Positions 8,034 to 16,654 of a stretch of 64,000 bases of DNA are shown piece after piece. Numbering within the stretch: position 1 is the first letter of the stretch; every line of letters begins with the position of its first letter. The stretch lies in NCBI RefSeq assembly GCF_025770765.1, contig NZ_JANZKY010000006.1, positions 186,001 through 250,000 on the forward strand, read 5' to 3'. A program made the translations under genes and the position numbers. The stretch comes from Propionivibrio soli (GTDB lineage Bacteria; Pseudomonadota; Gammaproteobacteria; Burkholderiales; Rhodocyclaceae). Under the pieces are notes generated by a model. The model saw only the letters and a program-made list of their open reading frames with translations. It ran no database searches and had not been told where the DNA came from.

Positions 8034-8732
8034 TCAGGGTAGGCGACTAGCGGAAAGCATCTTGTGCATGAGGATCAACGGCGGAACCCAATTCACCTGA
8101 TCGTCGAAGGTCCCAACGAGTCCCTTGCTGACATAGGAATGATCTGCATCGCTGTTTTCCTGTTCGTCGGTGTCGGTCGGCAGGGACTGTCGCGTGCCAT
8201 CTGGCATATAGGCACCTAAGCCGTTCTTCCCATGTGAGAGGAAGAGAGCGGGTATCGCTGTCGCCACTGTCGACCCGCCCGCTGTACTGAGGACGTTGAT
8301 GTTCCCATTCGTCGCCAAATCGAACGCGGCGGTTTTTCCGGGCGCGATGGTCTTAGCGAAATCGTCCGCGACGTGATAGGTAAAACGCCTTCCCCAAGCA
8401 TCGGTTTCCGGCAAGCCGAGGGTGATCCAAGGCAACACGCCGGACGTGCTGGTTGTGCATCCGCTCGCCGTTGCGGCGTACTCAACACCAGCGCCGGCCG
8501 TCCCGGTGGCCGTTGTTGGCGCCGCCGGGCAGGGCAGCCGGCCGTTCACCGCCGCGAAACCGATCAGTGCATCCCGCGCGTCGTTGAGCTTTTGTTGCGT
8601 TTCGTTGGCGTTTCGCTGATCGATTTGAGCGGATAAAGGGGGCATCAAGGTGCCAATCAGCAGTCCTACGATCACGAGGACGATCGCCAGTTCGACGAGT
8701 GTGAAACCCCGCAGCGAAGCTCGCGTTTTCAT
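8034..8732 (-). CDS. Prepilin-like protein (pseudopilin) with LPCP module
   Basis: A 232-residue prepilin with leader RG|FTLVE and a hydrophobic helix ending near residue 28. The large mature domain contains the motifs GRLPCPA, LPW...LGLP and NGLGA and ends without an obvious C-terminal disulfide loop. It lies 19 bp downstream of a second pseudopilin gene, and the globular parts of the two share an ordered set of motifs, so they are probably distant paralogues. Likely a minor pilin or tip subunit of the MSHA-like fibre. It is not close to MshA, B, C or D as far as I can see. Confidence 0.8.
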   Translation of the reverse strand: MKTRASLRGFTLVELAIVLVIVGLLIGTLMPPLSAQIDQRNANETQQKLNDARDALIGFAAVNGRLPCPAAPTTATGTAGAGVEYAATASGCTTSTSGVLPWITLGLPETDAWGRRFTYHVADDFAKTIAPGKTAAFDLATNGNINVLSTAGGSTVATAIPALFLSHGKNGLGAYMPDGTRQSLPTDTDEQENSDADHSYVSKGLVGTFDDQVNWVPPLILMHKMLSASRLP

Positions 8733-8751
8733 GGCTGGAGAAGATGAAGAG

Positions 8752-9747
8752 TTAGGGACATGGCGTGCTAGGGCACGGGAAAACGGTGATCGAGACGTTA
8801 CCGATCGATATCTGCGCGGCGTCGCTATTCAGCCGTCGATAGTTCACCAGAGGTAACCAGCTGTTGTCCTTGAGCCAAGCGAGCGAATCTGGGTTCGGCG
8901 GCGGCCCGATGGGAAGCCCCAGTTCTCCGTACGGGATCGTTCCGCTCATGCTCCCCACGTCTTGCACCCCGTCGTTATCGACGTCCGCCCAGGGAAAAAC
9001 ACTGTTCCCCTTTCTGTAATTCCGCAGGCCATAGTGAGGGAGCGCAGCGTTCGGGTCCGGGCCTCGAATTTCTGCGAGAACCCGCATGACGACCGCGCGG
9101 AAGAGTTCGTCTCGGGTGATCGCAATCGCGGAATCGTTAAACGTGTTCGATGGCGGTCCAGAAACGTAGGCCATGTCGGCGTCGGCATTTCCTCCGTCGA
9201 GATAATTCGATACGACGTTGTTTGGACGCTCGGTCTGAGCGACGAGCGGACTGCCAGCGGAAAAAATGATTGCCGCTATGTTCCCTTGCCCGTCCAGGGC
9301 AAGCGTCAGGGGCGTGGTGACATTTATCGGCTGTGCAGAAGCATTGTCGCGAAGATTTCTTGACAGCACATACCACAGGCGATTGCCATCACCGTCTATC
9401 GCATTTGGAATGTCGAGCGAATGCCACGGAAGGCGCCCAATGTATCGTTCATCCGGGCACTCTGCTATGAAGAAAAGCGGCGCGATCCCCGTTCCTTCGC
9501 CTGGGGAGATGTCCGGGCAGGGAAGGCTCCCCGGCCGATTTTTGTCAGCCGCCGCTCGTCCCAACAGGGCTTCTTTTGCGAGGGCCAGGGCGGCGGTTGT
9601 CCTGGCCTCCTTCTCCGTGCGGAGCGCGACCGCGTTGGCGCGAGATAGCACCCACGACGTTGCGGCGAGGAAGACGACAAGCATGATGACGAGTAGAGCT
9701 GCTCCCTGTTGACGTCTGGCGATTCCGCCTGAAAAGCGCCGATCCAT
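8752..9747 (-). CDS. PilX/MshP-like pseudopilin, large
   Basis: A 331-residue protein starting RRQQGAALLVIMLV, the PilX/MshP form of the pilin N-terminus. It has GAALL in place of GFTLVE and lacks the canonical Glu5. After the hydrophobic helix come GSLPCPD, LPW, an Asp-rich middle (NADADMAYVSG) and a C-terminus ending in two cysteines within FPCPSTPC. The gap to the MshK-like gene upstream is only 2 bp, so it belongs to the same operon. PilX-like proteins prime pilus assembly and modulate adhesion. At 331 residues it is longer than typical PilX or MshP, with an added surface domain. Confidence 0.8.
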   Translation of the reverse strand: MDRRFSGGIARRQQGAALLVIMLVVFLAATSWVLSRANAVALRTEKEARTTAALALAKEALLGRAAADKNRPGSLPCPDISPGEGTGIAPLFFIAECPDERYIGRLPWHSLDIPNAIDGDGNRLWYVLSRNLRDNASAQPINVTTPLTLALDGQGNIAAIIFSAGSPLVAQTERPNNVVSNYLDGGNADADMAYVSGPPSNTFNDSAIAITRDELFRAVVMRVLAEIRGPDPNAALPHYGLRNYRKGNSVFPWADVDNDGVQDVGSMSGTIPYGELGLPIGPPPNPDSLAWLKDNSWLPLVNYRRLNSDAAQISIGNVSITVFPCPSTPCP

Positions 9748-9749
9748 GA

Positions 9750-10232
9750 TTACCTGGTGGCCGGCTTGCGAATGATCTGGCCATTGATCAGGCGGCTTGC
9801 CTCGCCGCTCTGCGGATCGATGGTATCGCCCACCTTGGCTGTGGTTGCAGGCCCACCTGCCGCGTCGATGGTTACCGTGGCGGGGTCTCCGCGCCGCGGT
9901 TTTGCGACTGTTGCGCCGGTGGCTGAGTTCTCGTTTTGCGCTTCACCGTTGACCCAGACCGTTCGGCGACCGCTACTGCGTGTTACGACGCCATTTACCG
10001 TTAGCGAGGGTTCCTGGTCTACTTCGCGCTTCTCCAGGATGTTGTGGTCCCGCTGGTAATCGAGTTGTTGCCGTTGCTCCGGTGTGAAGAACAGTCGCCC
10101 GAGCGGCTGTTCTGCCGCCGCAGGCCCCGTGACAAACAACGCAAGCAGGCAAACCAGATTCACGGAGCGGGACCGCTTCCTGGTGACCTTTTCTGGGAAG
10201 AAGGCGAAGGGAGCACGAGTTCGTGCGCTCAT
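9750..10232 (-). CDS. MshK-like pilus alignment protein
   Basis: A 160-residue exported protein with a basic start, a hydrophobic segment ending in an Ala-x-Ala site (GPAAAEQ, near residue 38), and a beta-rich region (VNGVVTRSSGRRTVWVNGE, about 75-95). Position after the PilO/MshJ-like gene and the short periplasmic domain match MshK, which is thought to connect the inner-membrane platform to the secretin. I chose ATG 10232, which overlaps the upstream stop in ATGA. The name rests on context and architecture; sequence similarity to known MshK is probably low. Confidence 0.65.
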   Translation of the reverse strand: MSARTRAPFAFFPEKVTRKRSRSVNLVCLLALFVTGPAAAEQPLGRLFFTPEQRQQLDYQRDHNILEKREVDQEPSLTVNGVVTRSSGRRTVWVNGEAQNENSATGATVAKPRRGDPATVTIDAAGGPATTAKVGDTIDPQSGEASRLINGQIIRKPATR

Positions 10233-10822
10233 TTTCCCGCGGCCTCGCGCAAGGTGACCCAATCGATTTCGCAGTCCGCCTGCAGATTAACGGGGGAGCC
10301 CCGATCTGAAGCGTTGGCTGCCCGTTTCACGGTACAACTTCTGACCTGGATCAGTGCGCTGGCGCGCTGACGAAGATCGCTGATGAAACGGGTAAGGTCT
10401 TCTTCGTGCAGTAGTCCAAGTTGCAGTTTCATCGGGCTGGCGAAAAAAGCGAAACGTCCGGATTCACCGCTCAGTTTTTGTTGCGGAGCAATTTCGTAGC
10501 GCATTTCGACAAGCCCCCGTTGGCTGCGTATGTCGTCGAGCAGTTCCGCCCACGTGAGTCGCTGTTCGTCGCCGACGATGCCGCGTTGCTTCATCGTTGC
10601 GTATGCCGCGGATTGCAGCCGTATATCGGCCTCCTCGCTGCGTGCTCTCTGCAATTTCTTGGCGAAATCGTCGCGCTCCGCTTGTGCCTGCGCATAAGCC
10701 GACCTCGTAGCGTTGGCCGACTGCAGTGCGGCATAGACCAAGAGCCCGCCGATAGCCATCATGCCGATCGCGGCGAGGAGGCTGAACTGCAGCTTTGGCA
10801 AGTCGGAACGGTCCATCTTCAT
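10229..10822 (-). CDS. MshJ-like (PilO/GspM-type) inner-membrane protein
   Basis: A 197-residue bitopic protein: a short cytoplasmic start, one membrane segment (about 13-33), a coiled-coil-prone helix rich in Arg, Gln and Glu (about 40-75), and a small C-terminal domain with one disulfide-capable pair of cysteines. This is the PilO/GspM plan. It overlaps the MshI-like gene upstream and the MshK-like gene downstream by 4 bp each. It probably dimerises with the PilN-like part of its upstream neighbour in the alignment complex. Confidence 0.7.
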   Translation of the reverse strand: MKMDRSDLPKLQFSLLAAIGMMAIGGLLVYAALQSANATRSAYAQAQAERDDFAKKLQRARSEEADIRLQSAAYATMKQRGIVGDEQRLTWAELLDDIRSQRGLVEMRYEIAPQQKLSGESGRFAFFASPMKLQLGLLHEEDLTRFISDLRQRASALIQVRSCTVKRAANASDRGSPVNLQADCEIDWVTLREAAGK

Positions 10823-12345
10823 GCGGGCAATTTCCTGGTGATGCTCACACTGAAAGGCCGTGGCGAGTCGTCTTCGATCCGGGTATCGCCGCCTTTGAGG
10901 ACTTTCGCCGATTCGATGTCGAAGGGGCGCTGGATGACCTCGATCTGCAATTCCGGATTGTCACGTAGCGCCTGGACGAACATGTCGAACGTCGCCAGAA
11001 CCTGCCGGGCATTCGCTCTGTCCCCGTATCTTATGACGCCACGTACGACAGCTATCTCACCCCCCATGGCCTCGGGGGAAGTACGCGGTTGCGCCGCCGG
11101 TTTGTCAGCAGCTACGAGCTTCCACTCGATCGACTCGATATCCGCGGCTGGCGTGACCTGCAACGCGCGACTAATCTCGTGGAATAGATCGTCAGGGCTG
11201 CGGCTCTTTTGCTCCATTTGCCCGTAACGCTCGATCGCCGTACGCAAGCCGGCGTCATTTCCCGGTGTTGGCGGGAAACTACGCACGATTTGCGCATAAC
11301 GTTGCTGAGCGAGCGCGGCGTCAGCGCGAAGTGCTGTCGTTTCTTGGGCGATCGAGTAGGTGTCGAAAGCCGTTTTGCCAGCGACGAGTAGGCACGCGAG
11401 AAGCGCAACCGCTCCAATGCCCTGAAACGTCTTCCGGATCAGGCGAACATGAAAGCCGTGGCGTGGTTCGTCACCTGCAAACTGTACGCGCGGCGGCCTC
11501 GTCGCCAGTAGATTGAGGAAAAGCTCTTCGCTGTGGCTGCTTGCCGGCGTTGTCTTGAGCCCGGTTCTTTTCGCGCATTCCTCAATATCGACAAAGCTGT
11601 AGCGGATGGTCGACGACGCGGTGCACGCTTCTTCGATTGCCTTCAACGCATTACGGTGAGCCACGATATAGGCTGTCAGCGGTTGATGGCGCGTTACGAG
11701 GCGCTGGCTGGCGAGGTACTGTTGAAGTTTTGGCGCTTCGGTGGCTAGGTTCCGCGCAAGGTCGCCGATGCTGCTATGGTGGATCTGGGCCAAGCGGCTG
11801 AAATGCAGTTCGCCCTTTGCGATGTAGCTCTGCCGGATGCTGTGATCTTGGACGGTCAGCACCAGGCAGGCGTCGCTGTTCAGGCTAAGCTTTCGAAGCA
11901 GTGGGGGCACGAGTTGAGGCAGCGAATAAACGCCAGCGAGCGCCGCGTCCTGAGCGACGAAAATGTCCAGCCAAGGGGACAGTAGACCGTCGTTCGTCAG
12001 CGCCGCAAATAGGATTTTTTCGTTCTTGCGCTGTTCTTTTTCTGTGCCTAGCGAGAAAGCGGCTTTCAAGCCCGCGCCGAAGAAGAGTTGGTCGAGCTTG
12101 CGTGCGATCACTGCCTGCCGATCTCCTCCCCGGAGGAAGGGGATGGTATCGACCTGATATCCTTCCTCGGAAACATTGACCAGCATTGAGAAGACGCTTG
12201 ACCCGTTGCGCACCAGGTAATCGTTGAACTCCCGGTACCCATTGTCCGTGTTCGGGAACGTCGCTTCGCTGGTCAGCCTTCCCGAAAGATAGCGGTAGGC
12301 GACCATCTGATGGGCGCTGAGATAGAGTAGGCGGTGAGTCGTCAC
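10819..12345 (-). CDS. MshI-like protein, PilM-PilN fusion architecture
   Basis: A 508-residue protein. The first ~290 residues are soluble and resemble the actin-like fold of PilM/GspL, although no clear nucleotide motif can be seen. One membrane segment follows (about 308-325), then a helical region and a small alpha/beta domain as in PilN. The GspL-like single-chain layout is that expected for MshI. It is separated by 24 bp from mshG and overlaps the MshJ-like gene. The role would be to couple the cytoplasmic ATPase to the periplasmic alignment complex. Confidence 0.7.
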   Translation of the reverse strand: MTTHRLLYLSAHQMVAYRYLSGRLTSEATFPNTDNGYREFNDYLVRNGSSVFSMLVNVSEEGYQVDTIPFLRGGDRQAVIARKLDQLFFGAGLKAAFSLGTEKEQRKNEKILFAALTNDGLLSPWLDIFVAQDAALAGVYSLPQLVPPLLRKLSLNSDACLVLTVQDHSIRQSYIAKGELHFSRLAQIHHSSIGDLARNLATEAPKLQQYLASQRLVTRHQPLTAYIVAHRNALKAIEEACTASSTIRYSFVDIEECAKRTGLKTTPASSHSEELFLNLLATRPPRVQFAGDEPRHGFHVRLIRKTFQGIGAVALLACLLVAGKTAFDTYSIAQETTALRADAALAQQRYAQIVRSFPPTPGNDAGLRTAIERYGQMEQKSRSPDDLFHEISRALQVTPAADIESIEWKLVAADKPAAQPRTSPEAMGGEIAVVRGVIRYGDRANARQVLATFDMFVQALRDNPELQIEVIQRPFDIESAKVLKGGDTRIEDDSPRPFSVSITRKLPA

Positions 12346-12369
12346 TTCGGTTGTCTGGATCGCGCGCGA

Positions 12370-13572
12370 TTAGGTCTTGATGTGAGTGATAACGTCATAC
12401 ACCGGCCCGAGGACGGAGAGCATGATCCACCCCAGAAGGCCGCCAAGAATGACGGTGAGCATTGGCTCGACAAGTTGCTGCGCCTTCTCGACCGATTCCC
12501 TGACGTCGCGATTATAGAAGTAGCCGACATTCGTCAGCGCGTCGTCCAACGCCCCGGTTGTTTCTCCGACGCGCAGCATGCGGATCACGAGCGGCGGGAA
12601 AAAGCCGATGCTGTGAAAGGCAGCGGTAACGTTGTGCCCTTCGCCGATCAACTGTTCGACGCGCTCGAGTCCACGGCGCACGATCAAGTTGCCGACGACG
12701 TCTTGCGTCGTGCGAATGGACTCGATGATTGGAATTCCAGAGGCGTAAAGAAGGGCGAACGTGTTGGCAAAACGCGCCAGAATGATCTTGCGCAGAATCT
12801 CGCCGACCAGCGGTAGTCGGAGTTTTAGCGCATCAAGTCTCAGTTGTGCGGACGGGGAGACGCGAAGCGCTATGTGCAGGCCGACAAAGGCGATGATGGG
12901 CAGGAGAATGACGACGTACCAGTAGGCGATCAGCAGATCGGAGATGAAGAACAGCGCCTGCGTTTGCAGGGGGAGTACCTGGCCCATGTTCCTGACGAAT
13001 AGTTTGAGCTGGGGAACCATGTAGAGCATCAGGAAGAAAGTTGCGGCGACGACCACCGTGCCGACAAAGGCCGGGTAGATCATAAGTTTCCGCGTCTGCG
13101 AAACCAGTTCGTCTTCCCACTTCAAGGAGTCGGTAAGTGTGCGCAGGACCTCGGGAAGCTGGCCGCTTGCTTCCCCGGATCGGATCAGACTCACGAATAC
13201 CTTGTCGAACACCTTTCGCTGCCCTTCCATGGCTTGAGACAAGGTCTGGCCACCTTCGATAGCCTCGATGACGCTGGCAACAACCTCGCGAAAACGTGGG
13301 TGCTCCAAGCTGTCGCGTAGATCCACCAGGCCTTCCAGAATCGGTACGCCGGCGCGAGCGAGTTGCTCGAGGTGAAAGCAGAAGTTGATGAGTTCGCGCC
13401 GTGGCACACGAGCGCCGCCGAGGAGCATGCGGTTACTTACCGGTTCTCCTGTCACGAGGTCGAGTTCCATGCGCCGCAGGCGCATCTCGAGATCGACGAT
13501 GTTCAGTGCATCGATCCGACCGAGAACGGCGCGTCCACCCGGGTCGACCGCCTTGTAGGTGTAGAGCGGCAT
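12370..13572 (-). CDS. mshG: MshG, GspF/PilC-family platform protein
   Basis: A 400-residue polytopic protein starting PLYTYKAVDPGG, the hallmark N-terminus of GspF/PilC/MshG proteins. It has two repeated cytoplasmic helical domains and three membrane segments (near 170-195, 220-240 and 370-395). The motif GIPIIESI lies at the start of the second repeat. It forms the inner-membrane platform that the MshE ATPase turns. I chose ATG 13572, 7 bp after the mshE stop, over a longer frame that overlaps it. Confidence 0.9.
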   Translation of the reverse strand: MPLYTYKAVDPGGRAVLGRIDALNIVDLEMRLRRMELDLVTGEPVSNRMLLGGARVPRRELINFCFHLEQLARAGVPILEGLVDLRDSLEHPRFREVVASVIEAIEGGQTLSQAMEGQRKVFDKVFVSLIRSGEASGQLPEVLRTLTDSLKWEDELVSQTRKLMIYPAFVGTVVVAATFFLMLYMVPQLKLFVRNMGQVLPLQTQALFFISDLLIAYWYVVILLPIIAFVGLHIALRVSPSAQLRLDALKLRLPLVGEILRKIILARFANTFALLYASGIPIIESIRTTQDVVGNLIVRRGLERVEQLIGEGHNVTAAFHSIGFFPPLVIRMLRVGETTGALDDALTNVGYFYNRDVRESVEKAQQLVEPMLTVILGGLLGWIMLSVLGPVYDVITHIKT

Positions 13573-13579
13573 CGCGTTC

Positions 13580-15286
13580 TTACATTCGGTCGGTGAGGTC
13601 GACGACGCGGGCGAGTTCTTCAAGCGACGTCGACCCGTCGAGAACTCGTCGCAGGCCGTCGTCGGCGAGCGACACGAAGCCTTGATGCTCCGCGAGGTTG
13701 CGGATCTCCCGCGCAGTGCTGCGCCGGGCGATCAATTCGTCCATGTCGCCATTGATACGCAAGATTTCCATGATCGCCAAGCGGCCACGGTAGCCCTGGA
13801 AGTCACAGCGCTCGCATCCGCACGGCCGATAGATCAGAGGCCGGCTCGCATCGCCGGCGCGGCCGAGCAACCGTGCTTCATGGGCTTCAGCGTGATACGG
13901 GGTCTTGCAATGGATACATAAACGGCGAACGAGTCGCTGCGCCACGACGCCGATCACATTGCCCGCGAGGATGTCGGGCAGGATGCCAATGTCAAGCAAG
14001 CGGGGAATCGCCCCGATCGCCGAATTGGTATGCAGAGTCGAGTAAACCTGGTGGCCGGTCATCGCCGCCCGTACGGCCATTTCGGCTGTATCGGCATCGC
14101 GGATTTCACCGACGAGAATGACGTCCGGATCCTGGCGCATCATTGACCGGATACCGTTGGCGAAATCCAGCTTGGCGGTTTCCGCGACGGATGTCTGGCG
14201 CACCAACGTCATGGGATACTCGACTGGATCCTCGAGCGTCATGATGTTGAGGCCCTCGGAATTGATGTGGTTGAGTATCGAGTAGAGGGTCGTTGTCTTT
14301 CCGCTACCGGTTGGCCCCGTAACGAGAATGATCCCTTCCGGGCGTGCGATCATCAATTTCAGCTGATCGAGCTGCTTTTCCGTCAGGCCGAGCCCTTCGA
14401 GAGGAACGAGCCCCTTCTGGCGATCCAGGATGCGCAGCACGATGTTCTCGCCGTGGATCGTCGGCTGTGCCGAAACGCGAAAGTCGATCTGGCGACCGCG
14501 CATGTTGAGCGAGATCCGTCCGTCCTGGGGGGCGCGCGTCTCGGCGATGTTCATCCCACTCATCACCTTGATGCGCACGGCCATTGCCGGCCAGTACGAT
14601 TGATGCAGCGAGCGTACCTGGCGCAACATGCCATCGATCCGATAGCGGATGCGCAGGAATCCCGTCTCAGGTTCGAAATGGACGTCGGATGAGTCGCGTT
14701 TGACCGCGTCGGTCAGGATGGAGTCGATCAACCGGACGACCGGTTGGCTGTACTCGTCAGCCGATGACTGCAAACCGCGAAAATCGATCTCTCCGGTTTC
14801 GATTTCATGCAGGATACCGTCGATCGAGAGCTCGTAGCCGTATGCCAGGTCGATGGCGCGATCGATCTCCGTCTCACCCGCCAACAGCGTTTCGATTTCG
14901 AGCCCTGGCTCGGCCAGCCCCCGAATCTTGTCCAGGGCGACGATGTCGTTGACATCGGCCAAGGCGACCGTCAGGCGGTGTTCATCGACGTCGTAATCGA
15001 GCGGCAGCAGGTGATGACGTTTGGCGAGTTCCCGTGGGACCAGCGCTAGCGCCGAAGGATCGATGATCGCGTTGGAAAGGTCGATGCTTTGTTTGCCGAG
15101 ACTTTCCGAAAGCGCATCGCGGAGTGTGGCCTCGGAAACGAAGCCAAGGGATACCAGCAGCTTGCCAACCGGCTGGTTGGATTTCATCTGCTCGAGCAGG
15201 GCGATCCTCAGCTGGTCTTCGCTGAGGATGCCTTTGGCGATCAGCACTTGGCCGAGCTGGCGTTGCTGGGGGGCGGGAGCGTTCAT
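13580..15286 (-). CDS. mshE: MshE, pilus extension ATPase with MshEN domain
   Basis: A 568-residue GspE/PilB-family ATPase. The N-terminus carries an MshEN-type domain: a 24-residue pattern at residues 10-33 (LG, L15, G19, L26, L30, Q33) and a weaker copy at 39-62. In MshE of Vibrio such repeats bind c-di-GMP. Here the first position is Gln instead of Arg and the second copy has VG and ends in Ser. The catalytic part has Walker A GPTGSGKTTT, Walker B ILVGEIRD, and a four-cysteine zinc site (CIHC and CGCERC). It powers pilus polymerisation. Whether c-di-GMP still binds is uncertain. Confidence 0.92.
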   Translation of the reverse strand: MNAPAPQQRQLGQVLIAKGILSEDQLRIALLEQMKSNQPVGKLLVSLGFVSEATLRDALSESLGKQSIDLSNAIIDPSALALVPRELAKRHHLLPLDYDVDEHRLTVALADVNDIVALDKIRGLAEPGLEIETLLAGETEIDRAIDLAYGYELSIDGILHEIETGEIDFRGLQSSADEYSQPVVRLIDSILTDAVKRDSSDVHFEPETGFLRIRYRIDGMLRQVRSLHQSYWPAMAVRIKVMSGMNIAETRAPQDGRISLNMRGRQIDFRVSAQPTIHGENIVLRILDRQKGLVPLEGLGLTEKQLDQLKLMIARPEGIILVTGPTGSGKTTTLYSILNHINSEGLNIMTLEDPVEYPMTLVRQTSVAETAKLDFANGIRSMMRQDPDVILVGEIRDADTAEMAVRAAMTGHQVYSTLHTNSAIGAIPRLLDIGILPDILAGNVIGVVAQRLVRRLCIHCKTPYHAEAHEARLLGRAGDASRPLIYRPCGCERCDFQGYRGRLAIMEILRINGDMDELIARRSTAREIRNLAEHQGFVSLADDGLRRVLDGSTSLEELARVVDLTDRM

Positions 15287-15334
15287 CGGGCGGTTGGGGC
15301 GAACGCGAAAAATGACATGGAGAGCCTGCCAGAA

Positions 15335-16654
15335 TCAAGGTTGCAGTTCAAGAATTCGCCGCTGAGCCTGATTCTTGTCAAACGACGCATGGTCGGCCGT
15401 TGGCGCTTCCAGGGCCATGCGGTAGTACTGCGCCGCCAATTTGCTTTGTCGCAAGTGGTCGAGACTAACTGCCAGGTTGAAGATGAAATCGGCGTTATCC
15501 GGGGTCGTGCCGTAAGCCTGGAAGTAGGCCTGCTGCGCTTCGCTCCAGCGCGCTTCGCGTGCGTAAAGATTGCCAAGTGCGAAAAGAACGGCCGGCGAGT
15601 TCGGTTGGCTCGCGAGGGCGAGTTTCAGGCGACTTTCCGACATGGCGGGATCGCTTTGGCCTGCTGCGTTGAGCAGACCGGCTTGAGCGGTGGCGTCGGT
15701 CGGGTCCGACTCCAATGCCCTTTCATAGAAGGCGCGGGCACGGTCACGTTGCCCCTGCCGACTGGCGATCGTTGCCAAGCCCAGTAGCGCGTCGGTGTTT
15801 AGCGGATCGCGCCGCAGGGCCAGTTCATAACCGCGTTGTGCCTGATCGAGGTGGCCTGCTTGCAGATCGTCGTAAGCGTGTTCGAGCGTCGGATTGGCTG
15901 CCGGTTCGGTTCTGCTGAGTCGGACAGGGGGTTCTTCGACGGCAGACGCCGTCGTGCTCTTTTGCCGAGCCGTCGTACTCGGGGTAGCGGCTGGCTGAGT
16001 GGCCGACTGCGTTGAGTCCACGCGCATCGGGAGAGACGGAGCAGGAGAGCGAGAGGGCGGCCTCAGGGACTCGGCATTCGCCGACTGTGCGGCTCCGGTG
16101 GCCGCCAGCGACACCGGCTCTGGGCGCTTAGCTTCGGGTGGATTTGCTGGTGTTGGTTCTGGCCTTGCGATCGATGGGGCGGGCGGTTGCGATACAGCTG
16201 GGCGGAGATTGCCGGCACTCGATAGGCCGTTCAGTTGCCACCAAAAATAGGCGGCAATGGCGAGCAGGGCGGCACCGCCAATCCCGATGAGAATCCACAG
16301 CCCATTCCGCGGTTCGTTCGCTTTCTTGGCAGCGAAGGCATTCTGCACTGTGGCGCGATCTTCGCGATCGCTTGCTCGCGGTTCGGATCGCGCATTTCCT
16401 GATTTTGAGGAGGTCGTCGCCGTTCGACGGCGCGGAGGAGGTTCGGTTGACACAGCCGCTAGGTCCGCGTCAACCGAGGCGATGTGCAATGAAAGGTCAG
16501 GTAACGGTGATCCGTTGCTCGGTTTCGAAGGCGATGGCGCATCAGGGATCAGGGCCAGCGGAGGTATCGTTCCCGGCGGCGTTGCTTCCGAGTTGTCGAT
16601 CGCCTTGCGCTTGGCTTCTTCGGCTTTTTTGAGCGCCTCCATAAGCAGGCTCAT
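15335..16654 (-). CDS. MshN-like TPR protein
   Basis: A 439-residue protein: an N-terminal cytoplasmic helix (SLLMEALKKAEEAKRKA), one membrane segment near residues 120-140, a long Pro/Ala/Ser-rich periplasmic linker (about 145-250), and C-terminal TPR repeats (about 255-439) with motifs such as ALLGLATIASRQG and AVLFALGNLYAR. This is the MshN plan. It overlaps mshL by 4 bp. MshN-type proteins are thought to assist secretin assembly or placement. The linker is compositionally biased and gives little evolutionary information. Confidence 0.8.
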   Translation of the reverse strand: MSLLMEALKKAEEAKRKAIDNSEATPPGTIPPLALIPDAPSPSKPSNGSPLPDLSLHIASVDADLAAVSTEPPPRRRTATTSSKSGNARSEPRASDREDRATVQNAFAAKKANEPRNGLWILIGIGGAALLAIAAYFWWQLNGLSSAGNLRPAVSQPPAPSIARPEPTPANPPEAKRPEPVSLAATGAAQSANAESLRPPSRSPAPSLPMRVDSTQSATQPAATPSTTARQKSTTASAVEEPPVRLSRTEPAANPTLEHAYDDLQAGHLDQAQRGYELALRRDPLNTDALLGLATIASRQGQRDRARAFYERALESDPTDATAQAGLLNAAGQSDPAMSESRLKLALASQPNSPAVLFALGNLYAREARWSEAQQAYFQAYGTTPDNADFIFNLAVSLDHLRQSKLAAQYYRMALEAPTADHASFDKNQAQRRILELQP

